A stretch of 64,000 nucleotides of DNA from Candidatus Eiseniibacteriota bacterium (lineage in GTDB: Bacteria; Eisenbacteria; RBG-16-71-46; CAIMUX01): assembly GCA_903844735.1 (NCBI GenBank), contig CAIMUX010000130.1, forward strand, positions 1 to 64,000, given 5' to 3'. Both the position numbers and the translations under genes were made by a program. Under the pieces are notes generated by a model. It searched no databases. It worked only from the letters and a program-made list of their open reading frames with translations, and was not told where the DNA came from. Each line of letters opens with the position of its first letter. Positions within the stretch are counted from its first letter, which is position 1. This document shows, piece after piece, positions 44,162 to 52,268 of the stretch.

Positions 44162-44866
44162 TCAGTCGTTCCGGCGCAGCACTCCCGCGCGCAGAAGGAA
44201 ATACAAGAGTTGCAGGACCGCCGCAGCCGCAGCCGCCACATACGTCATAGCCGCCGCAGTCAGCACCTTTTTTACACCCTCCAGCTCAACCGCGCTCACG
44301 AATCCCTGGTTCGCCAGAACGGCCACAGCCCGCCGCGACGCGTCGAACTCCACCGGCAGCGTGATGAGCTGAAAGACTACCGCCAGCGAGAACATCGCGA
44401 TCCCCGCAAGAACGACCTTCATCCCCAAGGCCGGCATCATCGTCATGATGATGAACCCGATCATGAGGAGAGGCCAGGCCAGGTTCGAGCCGACGCTGGT
44501 GATCGGCACCAAGGCCGACCGCCACTGGAGCGGAAGATATCCCCGAGCATGCTGCAGAGCGTGTCCAGCCTCGTGCGCCGCCACGCCCACGCTGGAGATC
44601 GATCGTCCGTCGAAAACCTCAGGCGAGAGACGCAGGACCCGGCTTCGCGGATCATAGTGGTCACTGAGGAAGCCGCCTACCCGCTCCACCCGCACGCCGA
44701 GACCCGCGTTTTGCACGACGCGCTGGGCCACCTCCGCCCCGGTCAGGCCTCCGCTCGTGGTTACTTTCGAGTACTTGCCGAAGGCACGCTTGACCCAGAT
44801 CTGGGCCACGATGGACAGAACCAGCGCCGGTCCCACAATCAGGAAGTAGAGCGGATCGAAGAACAT
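44162..44866 (-). CDS. YugP-type membrane zinc metallopeptidase
   Basis: A 234-residue protein of the DUF/peptidase family known as YugP-like. The zinc motif AAHEAGHALQHARGY is at residues 97-110 as HExxH. Membrane segments lie at the N-terminus, the middle (GLKVVLAGIAMFSLAVVF-like, by position 150-175) and the C-terminus. Length is normal. It lies 63 bases before rseP on the same strand, so both may be co-transcribed; both are membrane proteases. Substrate unknown. Confidence 0.85.
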   Translation of the reverse strand: MFFDPLYFLIVGPALVLSIVAQIWVKRAFGKYSKVTTSGGLTGAEVAQRVVQNAGLGVRVERVGGFLSDHYDPRSRVLRLSPEVFDGRSISSVGVAAHEAGHALQHARGYLPLQWRSALVPITSVGSNLAWPLLMIGFIIMTMMPALGMKVVLAGIAMFSLAVVFQLITLPVEFDASRRAVAVLANQGFVSAVELEGVKKVLTAAAMTYVAAAAAAVLQLLYFLLRAGVLRRND

Positions 44867-44898
44867 GTTCCGAACCTCCTCCTATAGCATCGGCACCC

Positions 44899-44979
44899 GC
44901 GGCGCCGATCATTGCCGGGCAATGTGCGGCACCCATCTTCGCCGGACGGCGTACGGCGCCGATCATCGCCGGGTCATGT
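44899..44979. repeat. 27-bp tandem repeat, three units
   Basis: Three imperfect 27-base units start at 44899, 44926 and 44953; units 1 and 3 are most alike and contain GGCGCCGATCAT. They lie between two leftward genes, in the probable promoter region of the metallopeptidase. They could be protein- or RNA-binding sites. Confidence 0.8.
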
Positions 44980-45002
44980 ACGGGAATCGCCCTCCCGGGT
45001 TC

Positions 45003-47297
45003 CTAACGTCGTAGATGCCGCAACTGCTGCATCAGATCGGCAGCCTGCGGGTCGTCCGGCCGCTGTTGGAAGACGATGTCGAGTTGCTGCTGCGCCTCGT
45101 CCAGCCACAGTGTGGACACAGGCTGCCCGCGATCCGTCGATCGGCGAGCCATTTCCAGGCGGACCCAGACTAGCGACAGCCGTGTTTCCTGGCGTGGATC
45201 GGGCCGGGCCAGGATCGCCCGGAATGTATCGGCGGCCTCATCGAGCCGCCCTACTTGGGTCAGGGCAACTCCGATCTGCTGCCGGTAGTCCCCGATGGCC
45301 GGATCCATCTCCATCGCTTTGCGGAGCCCGGCGATCCCCTGCTCCCAGTGTTCAGACCGCAATGCCGCTAGGCCATAGTGCTCCCAGGAGATCGACTCCC
45401 GCGGTCGAAGATCCACGAGCTTCTGAAACCAGCCCCACGCGTCTTCGAATCGCTCCCGCTTCATCCCCACCTGGCCGAGCATCTCCATCGCCATGGAATT
45501 CTTCGGGTCGAGCTGGTTGGCGACCAGGTACTGCTGCTCCGCTGCGTCGTAGTTCTCGCGAGCAAAGTAGATCGACCCGAGGAGAATCCGGATCCGCGCA
45601 TGGGATGGATTGGTGGCCACCGCTTTCTCGTAGAGAGGCTGCGCTCGATCGAGATCGCCCGCCTTGCGGTAGTACTTCCCCACCTCCTCGTAGGCATACC
45701 CGCGCTGGAAATCAGGGAAATCGGCGGCGATGTCCGCGAATCGGGAGATGGAGTATTCCTCCCAGTGCAAGAGAACCACCCACGGCGTCGCCACGAGGAG
45801 CGAGACGGCGAGGGCGAAGGAAACGACCGGATGCGGCCGGTCGAGGAGGACCATCGAGGCACCGGCGTCTCCCACGCGACTTCCCTCCCGACCTCCCTCC
45901 CGATCCCGCTCGCGACCCCTCCCGCGACCGCGAGAAGCCCGCCCTGCAGGCACGAGACACGCCGCGTCGTCCGCTCCGTCCGGTCTGTTTCCGGGAAGGA
46001 GCATGGCGGCCAGCAGGATCAGGCCCGCCGAGTGCGCCGCCAGGAGATCCCAATCCCTCGCTCCGCCCAGCTTCCGATCGACCGCCACGGAAATGAACGC
46101 CACAGAGACGATCTGCACCAGCAGAAAAAGGTAGCGCGGCTCGCGCGCGCAAGAGCGCAGCCGCCGCCAGGCCGCCAGCACCACCAGGAGGCAGACCGGT
46201 GCAGTAATCAGCGCCAGGTTGAACAGATCCTTCCAGTGATAGGCGGTGAAGAGTCCACGCCCCTGCGCGAGTGGGATCCAGATGCTCTGCGCGTTCTTCC
46301 CATCGAGAAACTCGTGCCGAAACCAGGAGGCGTCGTATCCCTCTGCGATGTGGAGCACAACGGCCACGAGGAAGAGCAGGGCCGGGGGACCCAAGGCCTC
46401 GATAACCCGCAAGCCCCGCGACCGTACGGGGGCGCGCCAAGCCAGCACGAGCAGGGCCGGTGCGGTAAAGAGCGCCGTCAGATGGAAGGCCAGGCCCAGC
46501 CCGAAGAATGTGGCGGCAAGCCAGAGCGGAGCCCGCTTTTCCAGCACCAGGAGACCACAGAGTAAGAACGCGGTCAGGAACAGAAAGAGGAATGAGTAAC
46601 TCTCGACGTACCCGAAGAAGAGCGCTGCCGGGCCCGCGAAGAAGAGAAGCCCGACCCCCGTCGCTTTCCGCCATGGACTCCACGAAAGCCGCCCCGCCAG
46701 TCGCAGCCAAGTCGCCACCGCCAACATCCCCGCCAGAATGGCGCTGCCACGGTAGAGATCGAAGGAGGAAAAGCGCGCCCCACCCTGGCCGAGCCGTTGG
46801 TAGATCTGGAAATGGAGCAGGTAGTCAAGGCTGTCGAAGGCACGGAACTGGACCCCGCGATCCACCAACTCTCCAACCAGATAGCCATCCCCCATGAAGA
46901 ACGATCGCTCCCGCAGCAGAAGGAAGAGCCCACCCGCGATGGCCGAAAGCGCCCACGGCACCCAACGACGCTCGAAGAGGAACCGCGGAATCGCGCCGGC
47001 CAGTCGGTCGCAGACCGCACGCTGGGCGGCGGGCAGTAGCAGTGTGCCGAGGAGGAGCGCGGCGGCGAGCCAGACTCCAAAAACCCAGCCCGGCAGGTAG
47101 GCTAGGTGATTGAACCCCCATGCGTACGGGCCCGGCAGGAATCGGCCCGCTGCGAGGAACACCAACGGCAGGGTCAGGAGAATGGGCAGCATGGCAGGAC
47201 CCCGGCGAGATGGGGCCAAAGGGGGACCGAGCTCAGCCGGAACTGCCGGGGTTGGCGATCGCTGTGTCGTTTCCTGGTTTGCCGGATCCGCCATCAA
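45003..47297 (-). CDS. Large membrane protein with C-terminal TPR repeats
   Basis: A 764-residue protein. About 11 membrane segments lie between residues 35 and 500, with an Arg/Glu/Gly-rich cytoplasmic loop near 455 (RGRGRGRERDREGGR). The C-terminal third (from EEVGKYYRKAGDLDRAQPLY) has at least five TPR units. The first periplasmic loop, RSFFMGDGYLVGELVDRG, recalls GT-C glycosyltransferases but lacks a decisive motif. ATG 47297 is used; the first membrane segment starts near residue 36, so a start at a later ATG is possible. It resembles the proteins at 28651 and 31516 in architecture. Confidence 0.7.
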   Translation of the reverse strand: MMADPANQETTQRSPTPAVPAELGPPLAPSRRGPAMLPILLTLPLVFLAAGRFLPGPYAWGFNHLAYLPGWVFGVWLAAALLLGTLLLPAAQRAVCDRLAGAIPRFLFERRWVPWALSAIAGGLFLLLRERSFFMGDGYLVGELVDRGVQFRAFDSLDYLLHFQIYQRLGQGGARFSSFDLYRGSAILAGMLAVATWLRLAGRLSWSPWRKATGVGLLFFAGPAALFFGYVESYSFLFLFLTAFLLCGLLVLEKRAPLWLAATFFGLGLAFHLTALFTAPALLVLAWRAPVRSRGLRVIEALGPPALLFLVAVVLHIAEGYDASWFRHEFLDGKNAQSIWIPLAQGRGLFTAYHWKDLFNLALITAPVCLLVVLAAWRRLRSCAREPRYLFLLVQIVSVAFISVAVDRKLGGARDWDLLAAHSAGLILLAAMLLPGNRPDGADDAACLVPAGRASRGRGRGRERDREGGREGSRVGDAGASMVLLDRPHPVVSFALAVSLLVATPWVVLLHWEEYSISRFADIAADFPDFQRGYAYEEVGKYYRKAGDLDRAQPLYEKAVATNPSHARIRILLGSIYFARENYDAAEQQYLVANQLDPKNSMAMEMLGQVGMKRERFEDAWGWFQKLVDLRPRESISWEHYGLAALRSEHWEQGIAGLRKAMEMDPAIGDYRQQIGVALTQVGRLDEAADTFRAILARPDPRQETRLSLVWVRLEMARRSTDRGQPVSTLWLDEAQQQLDIVFQQRPDDPQAADLMQQLRHLRR

Positions 47298-47541
47298 CGT
47301 GCCGTTCTCCTCCCCGGTCTCAGGGCCGCTCAGCGCGGCCCGGCGAACGGCGGTGAGCGTACCACAACTCGCGGCGGGGCGATCGCCTGCGCCTCGTGGC
47401 CCCTCGCCCGCTCAACAATGGAGGCGTATCTTCAAGCCGTGGAGCGCCGCTTCCCTTGGGGCCGACCCCTCCACCCGGGTGTAAGCAAATCTCCCCCTGT
47501 TCCCGTCCTTGACTGCGTACCGGGGAGTGAGGGTAGCCGCC

Positions 47542-48144
47542 ATGCAAGACCTCCAGATCGACAGGACGTTAGCGCGAGAGGCAGCGCAGGGCAGCGAAGA
47601 ATCCTGGAAGCGGATCTTTGAGGCCAGTTGCGATCGCCTCTTCTCCCTTCTCTGCTTCCAGACCGGCGATCGTGATGAAGCGCGCGATCTTCTGCAGGAG
47701 ACCTACCTGCAGGCGTTTCGCGGACTGCGGGGGTATCGCGGCGAGGCTCCACTGGAGTCGTGGCTGCGGGCCATCGCGCTGCGCAAGGCGATCGACTGGA
47801 AGCGGGGAATCCTGCGGCGGATGAAGCGGACGGTGTCGCTCCGCGATGTCGCCATCAACGCGGAATCGGCGATGCGGGTCGCGCCGGTGGAGAGGCCTCG
47901 CAGCTCGGAGTCCGAGCGTGCGGTGCTCCACCGGGCCCTGAACCGGCTCTCCGAGCGGCAGCGCGCCGCGTTGCTCCTGCGCGAATGGGAAGAACAGAGC
48001 TTCCGCGAGATCGCCGCCATCCTCGGCTGCAACGAGAGCACCGCCCGGGTTCACCACACGCGAGCGCGGCAGAGGATGCAGGGATTCCTGAGCGCCGACA
48101 CGACTCCTTTCGGCCTGCGAGGCGAGGAAGGGCAGCAGTCATGA
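47542..48144 (+). CDS. ECF-type RNA polymerase sigma factor
   Basis: A 200-residue sigma factor. Region 2 is visible as DRDEARDLLQETYLQAFRGL with ESWLRAIALRKAIDWKR. Region 4 helix-turn-helix is LSERQRAALLLREWEEQSF followed by REIAAILGCNESTARVHHTR. Region 3 is missing, as in all ECF factors. ATG 47542 fits; the open frame starts 11 codons earlier without similarity. Its stop overlaps the ATG of the membrane protein by four bases, the classic sigma/anti-sigma arrangement. No autoregulated promoter motif was recognised upstream. Confidence 0.93.
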   Translation: MQDLQIDRTLAREAAQGSEESWKRIFEASCDRLFSLLCFQTGDRDEARDLLQETYLQAFRGLRGYRGEAPLESWLRAIALRKAIDWKRGILRRMKRTVSLRDVAINAESAMRVAPVERPRSSESERAVLHRALNRLSERQRAALLLREWEEQSFREIAAILGCNESTARVHHTRARQRMQGFLSADTTPFGLRGEEGQQS

Positions 48145-51100
48145 AAAACCTGTTTACGCGTCACCAGGAGGCACTCACCGCCTCCGAGAAGGACGAGCTC
48201 TGGTCCGAGATGCAGCGAGAGCTGTCGCGCGATTCCCGGGGCTGGAAGGCCCGGGCGGCGGCCACCGGACGGACAGTGCGCTCGGCGCTCTCGGGCTCTC
48301 CATCTCGATTCTTGCCGATGCCGTGGCCCGCGGTGGCTGCGGTCGGGCTGGTCGCGGTCGTCACGATTGCGCTGATCGTGGGCCACCCATGGGACTGGAT
48401 GCGTCCTGCGGTGCCGGGCACCGATTCGACGAAGAATGCAGTTCCGGCGACCGTTCCCACACAAGATCCAGAGCCGGCGGCAGGGCTGACGCAGAATCGA
48501 GAGCGGTCGACCAGTCCAGCGCGGAGCTTGGTGCCGACGGCCGATTCCACGCAGAATCGAGCGCTGCCGGCCGGCCCTACGCCAGCTCGGGCGCCGTACA
48601 TCCGGTCCGCGCCGAAAATCTTTCCTCCGTCCCTGGCCACCCAGGTGCCCCAAGTCGGGACTGACGGCAGTCCGGGCCGGAGCAAACCAGGGTCCGCGGC
48701 GGCAGGGGGTCGCAGCCACATGGCTGCCGTCACTCCAACGGAACAGGCTCCCTCGCCGACCGCGGGTCGGAGCCGGATCGGGCTGCCGCGCCCCGATTCG
48801 GCTTCGGCTCCGCCGGGCTCCGAGCCGCTCGCCGACGCGACCGGCGGCAGACCGGCCGCCACGACCGATGCGGGATCGACCGCCGATCAGGCTTCGAGAA
48901 GGCCTGACACCCCCCGCGTCACGGTAGAGCGGCTTCCCTTGGTTGGCGATCGCCCGACGGTCGTGCACACCGGTGGTGTCGCGGGCACGATCCGCGGCCG
49001 GGTGACCGACAAGCAAGATCGGCCTTTGGCGTATGTGAATATCGTCGTCGTGGGAACCGGCTGGGGAGCATTCAGCAAGGACGATGGTTCGTATGCGATC
49101 CTGAACGTCCTTCCGGGAACCTACTCCGTTCTGACATCCAGGATAGGGTACGGCGGCCAATCGGTTGACAGCGTCGTCATCGTGGCGGGCGGGACGGCCA
49201 CGGTCAACTTCGCGCTCGAGGTGAAACCGACGACCGACCTGTGTGAGGTCGAAATCGTGGCCCCCCGTGAGCGGATGAAGCTGAAGAGCTCGCGGACAAA
49301 TCGCCTCGATCCCCCTTCGGGCAGCCAAGGCCTGCCCGTGAGCGACATCACGGATTTGGTCGGTCTGCAAGCCGGCGTTGTCAAGGGCTCCACGGTATTG
49401 CACATCCGCGGTGGCCGTTCGGGCGAGGGTCGGCTTCTGGTCGACGGTGTACCGGTCACGAATCATCAGGTTGAGCTTCAGGTCAAAGGGGAGCCGACCG
49501 GCGTTCCGCAGGCGGGGAGCGGAGGACATGGAGCGCCGAGCGGGAGTCTCGGAACTGCGGTACGCGGCGGGGGCCCCGGTCCTTCGGCTCCCAGCGCCGG
49601 CTTCGGCGCCCCGGCACCCGACGGCACACCCCGCGTCCCGACGACCGGGGGCACCACGCTGCCGAACGACGAGGTCTACGACTCGATGTTCTTCGAGCAC
49701 TACGGCGTGAACCCGTTCATCGCTACCGACGAAGACCCGCTCTCGACCTTCGCGGTCGATGTCGACGCCGCCTCCTACACGGTAATGCGCCGCTACGTCG
49801 ACGGGGGACACCTGCCGGATAAGGATGCGGTGCGCATCGAGGAGTTCGTGAACTACTTCAAGCAGGATTATCCGCAGTTCAACGACACCGACTTTCGGAT
49901 CATGATCGACGGCGCCCCATCCCCGTTCGGCAAGGGCTATCAACTGCTGCGCGTCGGGATCAAGGCGCGCGACATCGCGGCGGCGGACCGCCGGCCGGCG
50001 AACCTGGTCTTCGTCATCGATGTCTCAGGGTCGATGGACCGTGAGGACAGGTTGGAGCTGGTCAAGCGCTCGCTGCGGGTGCTGGTCGACCGCCTGACTC
50101 CGCGGGATCGGGTCGGTATCGTGGTCTATGGGAACGTGGCGCACACAATCCTCGAGCCGATCTCGCTGGGACTCGACAGCAGGGACAATGCCCGGCCCGA
50201 CGGCTTCGCGGAGCGGCGGACTTGGAAGGCCCCACCGCGGGAAGATGAGGCTCCGGGCGCCGCGCGCGAACGAATCCTGGCCGCCATCGAGAGCCTGCAC
50301 CCGGAGGGCGCCACCAACGCCGAGGCCGGGCTCCTCCTCGGGTACGAAATGGCGCGTGGAATCTTCCGGGACGGCTTCATCAACCGCATCATCCTCTGCT
50401 CAGACGGCGTGGCCAACATCGGCCAGACCGGCCCCGAGTCGATCCTCGAACGGGTGCGCGGCGAGGCCTCCCGCGGCATCCAGATCACGACCATCGGCTT
50501 CGGCATGGGCAACTACAACGACGTGCTGATGGAGCAGCTCGCCGACCGGGGAGACGGCAACTACTATTACGTGGACGAGATCGGCGAGGCCAACCGTGTG
50601 CTTGCGGAGAACCTCACCGGCACGCTGCAGACCGTGGCGCGCGACGCGAAGATCCAAGTCGAGTTCGACCCGTGCTGTGTGCAACGGTACCGTCTCATCG
50701 GTTTTGAGAACCGCGACGTGGCCGATCGGGATTTCCGCAACGACAAGGTCGACGCGGGAGAGATCGGCGCGGGGCACGAGGTCACGGCCCTGTACGAGGT
50801 CAAGCTCGTGGAAGGGAAGGACCGCGGACGGATTGTCACGGTGCGCTTCCGCTACCTTCCGCCGGATCGGAAATCGGAGTTCGAGCCGAAGGCCCGTGAA
50901 ATGGAGCAGACCTTCGATTCCTCCGAGCTGCAGCGCTCCTTCTACGATGCTCCGGCGCGCTTCCGGCTCGATGCCGCGGTGGCGGAGTTCGCGGAGGTCC
51001 TGCGGCACAGCTTCTGGGCCAAGGAGAGCCGCGTCGCGGATGTTCTGCCGGTGGCTCGCTCGGCCGCGCAGGATCTTCCGGATGACGGCGCGGTGCGTGA

Positions 51101-51182
51101 GTTCGTGAGGTTGGTCGAGAGCGCGGTCGGTCTTGCCGAGACGCTGAGCCCGGAAGAACAGCGAAGGATCCAGGGCCGTTAG
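48141..51182 (+). CDS. Membrane-anchored vWA protein with regulatory N-terminus, partner of ECF sigma
   Basis: A 1013-residue protein. Residues 1-58 are a charged, helical, anti-sigma-like cytoplasmic domain. One membrane segment spans 62-82. A disordered Pro/Thr/Ala linker (90-260) is followed by a carboxypeptidase-regulatory-like domain (281-362, GTIRGRVTDKQDRPLAYVNI). Next is a TonB-plug-like stretch (VSDITDLVGLQAGVVKG, then LHIRGGRSGEGRLLVDGVPV). The vWA domain has a complete MIDAS DVSGSM (627-632), and the C-terminal DUF3520-like region follows. The YfbK-like vWA half is a known family; the combination with a plug segment and an anti-sigma-like front is unusual. It probably senses an extracytoplasmic ligand and controls the sigma factor. 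Confidence 0.85.
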   Translation: MKNLFTRHQEALTASEKDELWSEMQRELSRDSRGWKARAAATGRTVRSALSGSPSRFLPMPWPAVAAVGLVAVVTIALIVGHPWDWMRPAVPGTDSTKNAVPATVPTQDPEPAAGLTQNRERSTSPARSLVPTADSTQNRALPAGPTPARAPYIRSAPKIFPPSLATQVPQVGTDGSPGRSKPGSAAAGGRSHMAAVTPTEQAPSPTAGRSRIGLPRPDSASAPPGSEPLADATGGRPAATTDAGSTADQASRRPDTPRVTVERLPLVGDRPTVVHTGGVAGTIRGRVTDKQDRPLAYVNIVVVGTGWGAFSKDDGSYAILNVLPGTYSVLTSRIGYGGQSVDSVVIVAGGTATVNFALEVKPTTDLCEVEIVAPRERMKLKSSRTNRLDPPSGSQGLPVSDITDLVGLQAGVVKGSTVLHIRGGRSGEGRLLVDGVPVTNHQVELQVKGEPTGVPQAGSGGHGAPSGSLGTAVRGGGPGPSAPSAGFGAPAPDGTPRVPTTGGTTLPNDEVYDSMFFEHYGVNPFIATDEDPLSTFAVDVDAASYTVMRRYVDGGHLPDKDAVRIEEFVNYFKQDYPQFNDTDFRIMIDGAPSPFGKGYQLLRVGIKARDIAAADRRPANLVFVIDVSGSMDREDRLELVKRSLRVLVDRLTPRDRVGIVVYGNVAHTILEPISLGLDSRDNARPDGFAERRTWKAPPREDEAPGAARERILAAIESLHPEGATNAEAGLLLGYEMARGIFRDGFINRIILCSDGVANIGQTGPESILERVRGEASRGIQITTIGFGMGNYNDVLMEQLADRGDGNYYYVDEIGEANRVLAENLTGTLQTVARDAKIQVEFDPCCVQRYRLIGFENRDVADRDFRNDKVDAGEIGAGHEVTALYEVKLVEGKDRGRIVTVRFRYLPPDRKSEFEPKAREMEQTFDSSELQRSFYDAPARFRLDAAVAEFAEVLRHSFWAKESRVADVLPVARSAAQDLPDDGAVREFVRLVESAVGLAETLSPEEQRRIQGR

Positions 51183-51193
51183 AACGCTATCGG

Positions 51194-51243
51194 GAGCCCG
51201 TCCGGGTGGGGAGCGAGATGCCGTTCACCACCCGGGCGGGCTC
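51194..51243 (+). terminator. Rho-independent terminator after the vWA gene
   Basis: A 16-base arm (51194-51209) pairs with 51228-51243 with a single G-U; the loop is 18 bases. It starts 12 bases after the stop. No T-run follows, so it may act as an mRNA-end stabiliser. Confidence 0.75.
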
Positions 51244-51953
51244 ATGGTCTCCCAGCGGGACGACGGGATGTTGGCTCTGAGCGTAAATGGGTCTTCGTGC
51301 CACTGGCCCGGCCGGCTACTCATGCGTGCGTGCACCATGATGATTCCGTCACGACGACCCCGGTTGGGCTGCTCCCGTGGTCGTCGAAGACGTGAATGCA
51401 TTGCTGGCTAGCAGGTTACGCGACCGAGAGCCGAATCACCAGATGGAGGATCGACGGCTCAGGACTTACGGTCGATGTCTGATTGCACCGGGTTCTCCCC
51501 GAAGCGCGCCTTCCACAGGCGCGGGGTGAGCAGCGCGACGTCCTTGGCCGGTGGTTGGGTTCGGGCCCACTGGAGTAGGATTCCACGGGAGTATCGCCCG
51601 AACGCCGCGAGCCGGCCGACCGCCCTCCTCGCGTCCGATGACCTCGTGGCGGCTGGCATCTTGTTCTCTAGGCACCGTCGGGATCGCCGTCAGAAAGAAA
51701 CTTCGGACTAGGGAAACAGACAAGCGACCACCGGTTGGGCCACAGTCAGGTTCGCCTCGGCAATCCCCAGAGGGACTCACCACCGGCACGCTCAGCCCAG
51801 TCCCGGCGCGTGGCCCCCCGGCGATGTACTTCCATCCGGCAACCGTGTTGCTACTGCCGAACAAGACGGCATGTCGAACGGCGCCAAGCGGAACGGGGGG
51901 GCTTCCCGCGCCTGCTGACAGTGCTGTTCGACGTACGTTAGGGGGTGTTCGAG
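51244..51953. other. 710 bases without a supported gene
   Basis: Open frames of 66-133 residues exist on the minus strand (51459-51864) but lack a ribosome-binding site and match nothing I know. An eight-base-pair stem (CGACGACC / GGTCGTCG) is at 51352-51386. The stretch must contain the promoter for the Phd-type gene at 51954, but no clear boxes are seen. Confidence 0.5.
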
Positions 51954-52178
51954 ATGGCCGAAATCCCGAAAGTCCTTCCTGTCACCGGCCTTCGTCAGGA
52001 TGCCGCCGCGGTCCTGCGTCGTGTCCGCGGGCTCAAGCAGCCACTCATCATCACGCAGCGAGGCCGTGCGGCGGCCGTGCGGCTCAGCGTGGACGCCTAC
52101 GAATGGGGTAAGCGGGAGCGCCAGATCCAGCTTCTTCTCGCCCGGAGCGAACAGGAAATTGCCGCTGGCAAGGGGTAC
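51954..52178 (+). CDS. Phd/YefM-type antitoxin domain, no stop codon of its own
   Basis: Residues 1-75 read PVTGLRQDAAAVLRRVRGLK and PLIITQRGRAAAVRLSVDAY, the prevent-host-death family fold that binds DNA and neutralises RelE/Doc-type toxins. ATG 51954 has AGGGGG eight bases upstream. The family tail stops at AAGKGY, where other members continue for about 10 residues to a stop; here the frame runs on through 30 unrelated residues into the membrane protein. No toxin gene follows. It is either an orphan antitoxin truncated at its end or the front of a real fusion. Confidence 0.75.
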
Positions 52179-52268
52179 GGCCCGCTCGCCGCGCAACCTG
52201 CACCTGGGCCTTGCCGTACGGGATCCACGGTCCTTTCGGGGGAGGGCCCCACCCAGGAGGACGCAGCC

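Noticed and set aside
47760-48140. Extended N-terminus of the vWA protein
   Set aside because: This part lies inside the sigma factor gene in another frame; the ATG at 48141 overlaps the sigma stop in the usual coupled way.
48051-49943. Long minus-strand frame (630 residues)
   Set aside because: Shadow of the vWA gene with high Arg and His content typical of antisense GC-rich frames.
51459-51864. Minus-strand small protein
   Set aside because: No ribosome-binding site, no family, and overlapping alternatives in other frames.
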